From contig NC_016458.1 in assembly GCF_000226115.1 (NCBI RefSeq), positions 4,064,001 to 4,128,000 of the forward strand: a stretch of DNA of 64,000 nucleotides, given 5' to 3'. The notes under the pieces are model-generated. The model was not told where the DNA came from. It worked only from the letters and a program-made list of their open reading frames with translations, and did not search any database. The DNA is from Thermothielavioides terrestris NRRL 8126. Lineage: Eukaryota; Ascomycota; Sordariomycetes; Sordariales; Chaetomiaceae. Positions 21,863 through 30,353 of this stretch are shown one piece after another. Every line of letters begins with the position of its first letter. Position 1 is the first letter of the stretch. Position numbers and translations under genes: made by a program.

Positions 21863-22499
21863 CCTGGCACTGAGCGTCTCGCTCACAGGCTCGAACTGCC
21901 CTCTGCTGTGTGGGTAATGGGTAATGCTTCTTGCGTGAGGCGGTTTTTGGACAGCAAACGTCGGCCTCTGTCTCCTGTGCTGCTCGACCGTCACCTTCGG
22001 ATCATCTGGTGTTTCCAGGCCTTTTCACCCCCATCCCCATCGGCCGCAGCGGCGCCAGCGCCAGCCGGTTGGAGACCCCGCATTTACTGATAAGCTCGTC
22101 CTTTCGTCAGGGCATGGCCAAATCTCCGTACCTAATCGAGAGATAAGAACCATTCAAGAGGGGGTAACATCGCTCACAGATACCACTTGGGCACAGCAAC
22201 ACAGTAACACTGGAAGGAACAGGCAACTCGCAGCTGAAAATTGCCGGCTAATGTAACAACTACTGAGTACCAAGTAAGTAATGAACACCATACCTCCGTT
22301 TGTGCCCTCTAAATGCCGTCGCGGGTCCTGTGTTGCCCCGAGCGCCTCGAGAAAAAGAGAAAAGTAAACGAATACCCCCGACGCAAACGCAACCAGTAAA
22401 CAAGCCACCTGGGCACCTCAGCCGTGGTCCTCGAAGTACCTATCCAACCAACACCAAATGACAAGAACCCAATAAAATACACAGAAAAGAAATATATGC
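21863..22499. other. Urease promoter region and 3' flank of the next gene
   Basis: About 640 bp upstream of the urease ATG, which also contains the 3' end of the adjacent minus-strand gene. No gene is seen. GATA-type nitrogen-regulatory sites would be expected; isolated GATA words (for example near 22090 and 22140) occur but are not clustered enough to call. Confidence 0.4.
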
Positions 22500-24287
22500 T
22501 CAAGCCTGCTCAATCAGCCGCTCCTCCCTCTTCCCCCTAGCCAAAACCTCTCTGATGCGCTCGTTCTCCTCCGCCCGTATCCGACTCCTCGCCGCCTCCA
22601 GCCTCTCCACGCCCCGGTTGATGGTCTCGATGTGCACGCTCAGCGGCACCTCCGCCTGGCCCCTGATCAAGCCCGGCGCGGCCACCCGGTCTCTCAGGTC
22701 CCCCAGACCGGCCTGGATCTTCTCCAACTCGACGATCAGGGCGCTGACCTGCTTGACGGCGTCCGACCGCTGCGCGTTGACCTGCCTCAGCAGCGACAGC
22801 TGGCTGTTGAGGTTATTGAGCCGCTGGTTGTTGGCGCCGACGAGCGTCCACAGGGTCCAGAGGATCTCGTCCTTGCGGCTCTGCACCGTCTTCTGCGTCC
22901 GCGTGACGAAGTCGTAGATGGTGCTCAGGTGGTCCTCGGCTTTGGAGAGCGTGCGGAGCACCGCCTGCGCCTCGAGGATCAGGCCGGCGATCTTGTCCGA
23001 CACGAGCGCCGTGTGCTCGACGTACCGGTCGAGGAGAAGCCGCTCGGAAAAGACGGCCGGCTGGAACGGCGCGAAGAGCCAGCCCGTCCACGCGCCGAGG
23101 AGGCCGCCCTGCTCGTCCTTGTTGCCGCCCTCCTCTAGCGAGTCGAGATGCCGCGATGTCCACCGGTTCATGCTGATCACCCAGTCGACGGCCGAGCCGA
23201 CGTGCGTGTTGAAGTTCTGGAGGCCGCTCGATGCGGACCGCGCGGTTTCGATGAAGCCGTCAAATTCCAAGACTAATTCGTCCTTGTCCCTGAGCGTGCT
23301 GTAGCGGACCATGGTGCGGAGGTCCCGGATCGAGGCTTCCGAGCGCTTCATCTCCATGGGCAGCGACACACCTTGCGCCGACTTCTCCAGCACCCTCTCG
23401 AACTGGTCTTGGACGCTCATCAGGCTCTCAAACTCGACTGGCTGCCGCTTCTCCTTTCCCGCTCCCTGCGTTGGCCGGAGATCCGGACAGAACGGAAGCT
23501 CCATCCACGACACCCCCGGTACGCGACATAATGGCGAGAGGGATGTGTAGAGGGATTTTGTCGCCATGTTCTGCAGCACGATGACCCCGCCAAACGTGAG
23601 ATACAACGACACCAAGATGGCGATCGGCTTCTGCGCATAGCGCAATGCTAGCCCGACCACCCCAAAAGCCCAACCGAGAGCATCAAGTAGGGCACCTGGT
23701 AATGATGCCGAGATGCGGTCACTGAACGACGCCTGCTCGTTCGCAGGCCCGCTTTCGGCCTCCTCCTTCCCCTTGGCACGCCGGCGTTTGCTGGGGCTCC
23801 CCGTCGCGGCGCCTTGGCGACGCCTCAACCCAGGCAGCGGCGGTGTCGGGTCCGCCGCTCTGACGGTCGTTGACGACCGGGTGGTCGGCCTCCTGGGGCT
23901 CTCAACATCGACCTTGGGCATGTAGAACTCCGGTTCGGGTGACCGATGTCTCATGTTCTCCCTGGAGCTCTGCCGTACAGACTGCGGCACTGACGGGCGG
24001 AACGGCGACCGTAGAAGAACCTGCTCATCTTCCTCGGCATTGTTGAGGAAGTTCTCGATGCTCTCGTCCTGCGAGCCCCCGATGCTCCACGGCTGGGATC
24101 CGCCGATGCTGAAGGGTTGCGATCCGGCCGGTTGCGAGGGGTCGCTGCCGCTCGAGATGATAAACTCCTCATCGTCATCGTGTAATATAGACGTGTCGAA
24201 GCTGTCATTCTCACCCCCTTCGACCATGCGCCATGAGCTCTCGGGCTGGAAGTCCCGCTTCGCCGATGAGCGTGTCGTCCGAACCAT
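22500..24287 (-). CDS. Conserved fungal membrane protein with coiled-coil domain, possibly nuclear envelope
   Basis: I do not recognise a named family. Single exon of 595 aa. I start at the ATG giving MVRTTRSSAKRDF, because the open frame further upstream has no ATG. Residues 1-190 are acidic/Ser-rich and disordered, with a short SQPFSIGG/SQPWSIGG repeat and a basic cluster KRRRAKGK (about 168-174) that looks like a nuclear localisation signal. Two hydrophobic segments lie at about 199-217 and 221-241. The rest is helical and coiled-coil-like, including a Trp-rich segment (GAWTGWLFAPFQPAVF) and a Glu/Arg-rich C-terminus. A basic NLS before a membrane anchor and a large helical domain suggests an inner nuclear membrane or ER protein. 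That is inference only. Confidence 0.8.
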   Translation of the reverse strand: MVRTTRSSAKRDFQPESSWRMVEGGENDSFDTSILHDDDEEFIISSGSDPSQPAGSQPFSIGGSQPWSIGGSQDESIENFLNNAEEDEQVLLRSPFRPSVPQSVRQSSRENMRHRSPEPEFYMPKVDVESPRRPTTRSSTTVRAADPTPPLPGLRRRQGAATGSPSKRRRAKGKEEAESGPANEQASFSDRISASLPGALLDALGWAFGVVGLALRYAQKPIAILVSLYLTFGGVIVLQNMATKSLYTSLSPLCRVPGVSWMELPFCPDLRPTQGAGKEKRQPVEFESLMSVQDQFERVLEKSAQGVSLPMEMKRSEASIRDLRTMVRYSTLRDKDELVLEFDGFIETARSASSGLQNFNTHVGSAVDWVISMNRWTSRHLDSLEEGGNKDEQGGLLGAWTGWLFAPFQPAVFSERLLLDRYVEHTALVSDKIAGLILEAQAVLRTLSKAEDHLSTIYDFVTRTQKTVQSRKDEILWTLWTLVGANNQRLNNLNSQLSLLRQVNAQRSDAVKQVSALIVELEKIQAGLGDLRDRVAAPGLIRGQAEVPLSVHIETINRGVERLEAARSRIRAEENERIREVLARGKREERLIEQA

Positions 24288-25029
24288 GATGCGCCGCCCC
24301 GGGACTCGCAGGCCGAGTTGGCTCACAGAGTTCCTTACCGCGCAACGCTTCGGCGGCTCCTGAACCGGCGTGTAAATAGCGTCAATACCTGAGAGGTCAC
24401 CCGTCGCGTCGTAGTGGCAAACGCCGGTATCCGAGGCAGCAGGGCCGTCTTATAGGCTTAGGCTGGTTGAAAAGTGGGGGTCTATCGTTCACTGACGCCA
24501 GCGCTGGGACGCCGGGGCAGTAAACAATAAAATGAGTCACGGTAGGCAGCAACACTAAATCGGGGTTGCGAACAGAGCGGGTGGTGAATGTATGTTTGAA
24601 CAGTATCTGTGTCGAAAGAAGACATCGTTAATGAGGCTGCTCCGCACCCTCGTCAGGCACATGTCGGTCGAGAGTTGTAGTGTATGTACCTCCTTCCGCC
24701 GGGAGGATGGGGTGAGCGAGTGGCTGGTGCGAGATATCTGATTCGTCGTCAGCCTGCTGGTGTCACTGTGAGCGCACACCCAATCCCCAGTGCAGACCAC
24801 CGTGTGAGAACCTTGAATGATCGGATCAGCTGGACTGGTCAATGCTGGCCAGATTTGGGGGTGGGCCCCTTGCAGCGACAGGGGTATCACAGGGCGAACT
24901 CGCCTTGGGACTGGGGCTTGGCTGAACTTGTCTTCGGGTTGCATCGACCCGAGCGAGTCAAAAAGTCGAAGTTTGAACTGTGGGACGCTTGAACAAACAA
25001 CTCGGCACAAAGCGGCGGCCGTCGGCAGG
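24288..25029. other. Divergent promoter region
   Basis: A 740-bp interval between the divergently transcribed membrane-protein gene and the threonyl-tRNA synthetase gene. It should hold both promoters. Overlapping frames are unsupported. The reading frame of the synthetase stays open upstream without an ATG that would give a better targeting peptide. Confidence 0.45.
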
Positions 25030-26529
25030 ATGCTCTTCCTGCGCGTCCCAGGACGGTCTGCGCGGTTTCGAATCCGAGTCGGGCAGCTCAGGATAGCGCA
25101 ACAGCTTCCAGCACACCGAACCCAGTCCCGTTTCTGTTCATCATGCGACAATGCCGGGTCCTCATCCTCACCCGCGAAGCCGCCCGCGCCAGACCATCGC
25201 GCGCTTGGGCTGCAGCAGGAGCTCTTCATGACATCCGTCTACAGCCCGGGCTCGCCCATCCTCCTCCCCCACGGCGCGCGCATATTTAATCGGCTCGTCG
25301 ATTTCCTTCGCAAGCAATACGTCCAGTATGGCTTCCAAGAGGTCATCACGCCCACCATATACAAGAAGGCGCTTTGGGCCACGTCGGGCCACCTCGAGAA
25401 CTACGCCGACGATATGTACACGGTGACAAGCACCTCCGCCTCTCGCGCCGATGACGCCGAGTATGGCCTCAAGCCTATGAACTGCCCCGGCCACTGCCTT
25501 ATCTTCGCGTCGCAAGGCCGGAGTTACCGCGACCTCCCAATCCGCTACGCCGACTTTAGCCCGCTGCACCGGAACGAGATCTCGGGCGCTCTGAGCGGCC
25601 TCACGCGCGTGCGCAGATTCCACCAAGACGACGGGCACATCTTCTGCCGCCCATCTCAAATCAGGGAGGAGATCTCCAAGACGCTCGACTTTGTCCGCCT
25701 CACCTACGGCATCCTCGGCCTTGGGCCGTACCGGCTAGTGCTCTCCACCCGGCCGGAACAGTATATCGGGTCAATAGATGATTGGGCCCAGGCCGAGGAG
25801 GCGTTGAAAAGGGCGCTCACGGAGAGCGGGAATGACTATACCATCAACGAGGGCGACGGGGCCTTCTACGGCCCGAAGATCGACATCATCTTGAAGGATT
25901 CGGACGGAAAAGAGCACCAGACGGCGACCATTCAGCTCGACTTCCAGCTCCCCAAGCGATTTGGCTTGAAATACACAGCGCCGGCTCCGGAGTTCGAGAG
26001 ACGGGGCGAGACCACGACCGACCCCGAATTGCTGGCCGAATACGGCCCCGTCCAGCCGGTGCTCATTCACCGCGCTGTACTCGGCTCAGCAGAACGGCTC
26101 ATGGCGCTGCTGATCGAGCATTACAACGGAAAGTGGCCGTTCTGGTTGAACCCGCGCCAGGCCATCGTCATCACCGTCAACAGTACAGAGCCCGTGGTGC
26201 GGTGGGCACGCCACACGCGTGATGTGCTCCTCGGGCTGTCGCCTGCCCCCGCAAGCGCAACTCCTGCGTCGCCCACGGGGCTTGCCGTTGATTTCGATGA
26301 CAGCGACCGCACGGTAGGGCTGAAAGTGCGCGAAGCCACTTCGAAGGGGTACGGGGTGATCGTCACGGTCGGCCCGGATGACCTCCTGAACAACACGGTT
26401 TGCATCAACGCGGCCGCCCTCGCTGGCCCCAACGAGAGCGCCGAGCAGCTCAAGAAGCTGAGAAGGATCAACATGACGCCGGAAGAGGCGCGCGACTTCA
26501 TGCTTTCCAAGGTGAATTCGTATCAATAG
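25030..26529 (+). CDS. MST1: Mitochondrial threonyl-tRNA synthetase
   Basis: Class II aminoacyl-tRNA synthetase charging mitochondrial tRNA-Thr. Single exon, 499 aa. The start MLFLRVPGRSARFRIRVG is Arg-rich and lacks acidic residues, as in a matrix-targeting peptide. The catalytic domain starts near LGLQQELFMTSVYSPGSP. The zinc ligands are Cys152 in KPMNCPGHC, His203 in FHQDDGHIF and His347 in VLIHRAVLGS. Motif 2 is RYADFSPLHRNE and motif 3 is AVLGSAERLMALLIEH. The C-terminal anticodon-binding domain begins near RQAIVITVN. The N-terminal TGS/editing domains of the cytosolic enzyme are absent, as in yeast Mst1. The anticodon domain carries a Pro/Ala-rich insertion (LSPAPASATPASPTG). Confidence 0.95.
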   Translation: MLFLRVPGRSARFRIRVGQLRIAQQLPAHRTQSRFCSSCDNAGSSSSPAKPPAPDHRALGLQQELFMTSVYSPGSPILLPHGARIFNRLVDFLRKQYVQYGFQEVITPTIYKKALWATSGHLENYADDMYTVTSTSASRADDAEYGLKPMNCPGHCLIFASQGRSYRDLPIRYADFSPLHRNEISGALSGLTRVRRFHQDDGHIFCRPSQIREEISKTLDFVRLTYGILGLGPYRLVLSTRPEQYIGSIDDWAQAEEALKRALTESGNDYTINEGDGAFYGPKIDIILKDSDGKEHQTATIQLDFQLPKRFGLKYTAPAPEFERRGETTTDPELLAEYGPVQPVLIHRAVLGSAERLMALLIEHYNGKWPFWLNPRQAIVITVNSTEPVVRWARHTRDVLLGLSPAPASATPASPTGLAVDFDDSDRTVGLKVREATSKGYGVIVTVGPDDLLNNTVCINAAALAGPNESAEQLKKLRRINMTPEEARDFMLSKVNSYQ

Positions 26530-26965
26530 ACAACTGCTAACTCCTGGCAGTGCTGGCCATCGGGCCACTGTAACCAGATATCTTGTACTGTACATAAATG
26601 AGGCGGAATGGCTGTCCAATCTATTATTGTACGATGTGTACGCGTGGTATATGAGAGTGGGGCGTGCAATCTACTGTGTTACGTTGTAGGCTCAGGAACC
26701 TTGTTGGACGATGTGAACGAACGATGACGCACTCAGCAGTCAGCACGCAGTGGCAGCTTGGGGAAGGTGGGGTCTAGCCCAGCTATCCTCCAAGCTCCCC
26801 CACCTTGCCAATGCCGGTTGTTTTCCCTCTCGAAGCAACAAGCTCCCCGTCCGCAGCGTCTGTCTCGCGTGCCGGTTGATGAAGCAGCTGCAACAAGCAG
26901 CCTCCTTCTGCAGACTCTCGCCCGCCAGATTCGCCAAATACAACGGATACAGCGCATACAACGCC
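26530..26965. other. Intergenic region upstream of the Maf-type gene
   Basis: About 435 bp between tandem plus-strand genes. An in-frame upstream ATG at about 26879 would add about 29 residues (MKQLQQAASFCRLSPARFAK). That extension is basic and could be a mitochondrial targeting form. I prefer the ATG at 26966, whose context is CGCCATGG. Confidence 0.4.
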
Positions 26966-27960
26966 ATGGACCTAACCAACCCCTCGGACCCGCCGCCGGA
27001 TTACATCACGGCCGCCCGCGCCCACGGCATCCCCCTCCGCCAGAGCGCCCCGATCAAGAAGGGCCCCTACCCTCTCGAGCTGCCGATCCTCTCCTACCTG
27101 CGCTCCAAGCGGGTAATCTTGGCCAGCGCCTCGCCCCGACGGAAAGCCCTCCTCACACAAGTTCGCCCCCCCACTTTGGCTTAACCCCTCCCCTACAGTC
27201 TATCTCTCCGCGCTCGTTCCGATGCTGAACAACCCCGTTGAAGCTCGGCCTCCCAAACCTCGAGGTCTTCCCGTCCAACGAGCAGGAAGACCTCGACAAG
27301 CGGACGCACGCGCCCGAGGAATACGTCGCGGCGACCGCCGAGCGCAAGTGTCTCGCCGTGTACCGAGCGGCGCTCGCCAAGCAGGAAGAGTGGCAGCAGC
27401 AGCAGCAGCAGCAAAAGCAGAAGCAAGACGGCGGCGACTCGGGCGACTACTCCGCGGTGCCGCACGACCCGAACCCGCGGCAGCACGAGGAGCCGGCGGT
27501 GGTGATCGCGGCGGACACGGTGATCGCGACGCGGGCGGGGCAGATCCTGGAGAAGCCGCGGTCCGAGGCGGATCACGCGCGCATGCTGCGGCACCTGCGC
27601 GACACGGAGGAGCACCGCGTGCTGACAGGCGTGTGCGTGCTGGCGCCGCGCGCCGACGCGGCCCACCCCGGCTACGAGCTGGCCTCGCACGTCGAGGCCA
27701 CGCGCGTGCGCTTCGCCGCCGCCGACGACGGCCTGCCCGACGACGTCATCGACGCCTACGTGCGCACCCGCGAGGGCGCCGACAAGGCCGGCGGGTACGC
27801 CCTCCAGGGCGTCGGCGGCATGCTGCTTGTCGAGAAGGTCGACGGCAGCGTGGACAACGTGATCGGCCTGCCGGTGAGGAAGTGTTTGCAGTTGTGTGAG
27901 AAGGTCGTCTTTCGGCAGGAGGTGGAGGATGATCACGAGGGCGGCGAGGACGACGAGTGA
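26966..27960 (+). CDS. Maf/HAM1-like nucleoside triphosphate pyrophosphatase
   Basis: Maf-family enzyme (ASMTL N-terminal type), expected to hydrolyse dTTP/UTP or modified nucleotides to the monophosphate. Two exons, 26966-27160 and 27244-27960, with an 83-nt intron; total 303 aa. The P-loop-like signature VILASASPRRK is at residues 50-60. The catalytic-base motif is VIAADTVIA (Asp156), and the conserved DKAGGYALQG follows near residue 250. A glutamine-rich insertion (residues 116-125, seven Gln in a row and QKQKQ) and a Pro/His-rich loop separate the first two motifs, a lineage-specific expansion. The intron has an unusual donor (GTTCGC) and an AAG acceptor, but a good GCTGAAC branch site, and the frame closes. 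An acidic C-terminal tail (EDDHEGGEDDE) extends past the domain. Confidence 0.9.
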
Positions 27961-28292
27961 GAAAGGAAAAAGAGTCACATCGCTTTGGGGAGGAGGGTTA
28001 GGCGTTACGCCAGGTTTGTTTTTTTTTGTGTGTCATTTCCTCAAGTTGGGAAAAAAGGGGGACAGATAAACGGATATCTCAAGCTCAAACTTCTAGTTGC
28101 GGGATATCGCCATGTCCTACCTCGCAACCTTGCTTGCTGTGACTGTCACGGTATGGCTTGTCGCAGCTCACCAGTAGAGCTAATGGATGCTCATCAGTAA
28201 ATCGCACTCAAATGTAGACATCCAACACCATCTGAGCAGCTTGCTCCATCCCAGAATAGATCCCTTACGGTGCATTTAATCCCTCGGCGGTT
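27961..28292. other. Intergenic region, Maf gene to GH47 relic
   Basis: About 330 bp of 3' flank with an oligo-T run near 28020. No gene seen. Confidence 0.4.
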
Positions 28293-28465
28293 ACAGCAAC
28301 GGGGCAAACAAGTTCTTGTTCATGACGGGCGTCTCCGACGGCTGGGACAACCTCAGAGGGTGCGCCTCGGTATCGAAGACATAGTCGTCCAAACTAATGA
28401 GCTCCGGCTCCGAGGAGATGAGGTAGAAGTACCTGAGTAGATCCGCAAGCCAGAAGCTCTGCAAC
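28293..28465 (-). pseudogene. Relic of the 3' terminal exon of a GH47 class I alpha-1,2-mannosidase gene
   Basis: On the minus strand a frame of about 57 codons reads SFWLADLLRYFYLISSEPEL, then ISLDDYVFDTEAHPLRLS, and stops at 28295-28293. This matches the C-terminus of fungal GH47 mannosidases (ESFWLAETLKYFYL...NTEAHP), enzymes that trim N-glycans in the ER/Golgi. A splice-acceptor-like TTGCAG lies directly before SFW. Upstream on the same strand (28466-29200) I find no further GH47 sequence, only stops and unrelated sequence, so the ~450 aa catalytic domain is missing. The fragment is therefore a truncated pseudogene or a fragment moved by recombination. A true terminal exon after a very long intron is unlikely. 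Confidence 0.65.
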
Positions 28466-29269
28466 TCATGACGGTCAGCACGATCTCACAGCCTCAGAAG
28501 TTTTGCCTTAGGCGGTGAGACAGAGATGCCAGCCAAGATAGGTACAGGTAGGTAGATAGTCAAAGGGCTTCCTGCCCACCTTGGCTACATCAAGGGTCGT
28601 TCAGGGGGCCAAGCGGCAGCTCAGTTCCGCGCCCAGGTGCATGCTACTGCCTTGAATGCACAATTGACGCCCTGGTCCGTGGGATAACATACCTAGGTAG
28701 TGTAGTGTCTTGTACTGGCAAATGCTGATTGAGGTTTCCCGGATGCTGGGCGTGCATGAAGGCCACACAGTGCACGCCTTCACTGCCGAACACTTCGTAC
28801 CTGTCGAAGGCAGCTCTCTCCAAAGCAACATACCTGGTACCTAAGAAGGGAGCATCAACCAGTTACTGCAGGTTTCAATCCAGGGATCAACGAGGCCCGG
28901 CCTGTACACTACCTATTTACAGGTAGGTACACTACCTTTCGTACGCAGTATCCCAGAGACACTGGTTGTTGGCGAATGGAGGTTTGGCGAATGCAGGTTT
29001 CACGGAAGCTTCCATGTTCTCGGGCCCGGACAAGGGGCTTGCCTCGAGCTGAAGTTCTCAACCGCCCGGGCAACCCCTGTCCCGGTCGCTGTGGGGCGGA
29101 GGCAGGCGGCAGGCAGGAGTCGCCTTATCGCCGATAAGCATTGGCAGGCTCAAAATTTGGGCTGATCAACCGCAAAACAGGCCACCAGAGGAACGCTACG
29201 CAAGCAGAGCAATTAATTGGACGTGGCCGAACGGACAGCTGCTCCAGATCATTTGAAGCCCACACAACA
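28466..29269. other. Gene-free interval with TAGG/CCTA words, UTP11 upstream region
   Basis: About 800 bp holding repeated CCTAGGTA, TAGGTAGG and GGTACC words (28540-28565, 28690, 28830, 28905-28935) and the UTP11 promoter. No coding sequence is seen apart from the GH47 relic next to it. Confidence 0.45.
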
Positions 29270-30132
29270 ATGTCGTCGCTACGCAATAGGTAAGAAGAAG
29301 CGACAAATCCGCAGCCCCAAGACGATTGCGCCAGACAATGCTGATCCGCACCAGTATCCAGCGGCGAGCCCACCGCGAGCGGGCGCAGCCCTTCGAGCGC
29401 CAACGGCTCGGCCTGCTCGAGAAGAAGAAGGACTACCAGAAGCGTGCCAGGGACTACAACAAGAAGAAAGCCGTGCTCAAGTCGCTGCGCCAAAAGGCCG
29501 CCGAGCGCAACGAAGATGAGTTCTATTTTGGCATGATGTCGCGCAAGGGGCCTGGCAACCCCGTCACCCGTGGCAAGTCCTTCACCGGCACTGTCGACGG
29601 CGACCGCGGCAACAAGGCCATGGACATGGACACGGTCCGGCTGCTTAAGACGCAAGATTTGGGGTATGTGCGGACCATGCGGAACGTGGCCGCGAAGGAG
29701 GTGCGAGAGCTGGAGGAGCGGTTTATCCTTGCCGGAGGGACAGAGCAGGCGGACGACGACGACGACGACGACGACAACAGCGACGACGACATGGGCCCGT
29801 CTGTGTCCAGGCAGCAAAAACCCAAGAAGATCGTCTTCTTCGATGGGGCCGAAGAGAGGGAACAGGCGCTTAGGCAAGAAGCCGAGAAGGAGGACGATGC
29901 GATGGCGGATGCCGAGGACGAGGACGGCGAGGAAGCCGCGGAGGCACGCCGGAAAGCACAGAACCTGGAAAAGCTTCGGAAGAGGCTAAAAGCCGCCCGG
30001 AAGAAGTTAAAGACCCTGAAGGACGCCGAGTACGAGTTGGAGCTGCAGCAGGCCAAGATGGCGAAAACGGCAACGTCAACAGGAGTTGGGAAGGATGGAA
30101 GGATAAACAAGGTGCGCCAGAGGAAGAGGTAG
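29270..30132 (+). CDS. UTP11: U3 snoRNP-associated protein Utp11
   Basis: Nucleolar component of the small-subunit processome, needed for 18S rRNA maturation. Two exons: a 20-nt first exon (29270-29289, MSSLRN plus two bases) and 29355-30132, with a 65-nt intron (GTAAGA...CACCAG); total 265 aa. The mature start [19 protein letters not shown] fits fungal orthologues and shows why the tiny first exon is needed. Conserved blocks are [39 protein letters not shown] and [19 protein letters not shown]. An acidic run of nine Asp with Asn/Ser (about residues 143-155) and a basic helical C-terminus ([23 protein letters not shown]) follow. It converges on the gene at 30354, with 221 bp between stops. 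Confidence 0.94.
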
Positions 30133-30353
30133 CGGGCCGGGCTCAGCCATGTTTCATTCCTTCCGACCCCTACGTTTTGTCATACAAGCTCCATGCGAAA
30201 GCAGCAAGCCTGCCCTCGCTGTGATGAGAGATTATTATGCGAAATACCCAACGCCAGAATCATAACGACCACGAACGATCCAACATTAGCCCTTTGATGA
30301 GTTCCTTAGCCGTTTCCTGATCCCGTTGCCAACCCGACGCCGACTCCATACCC

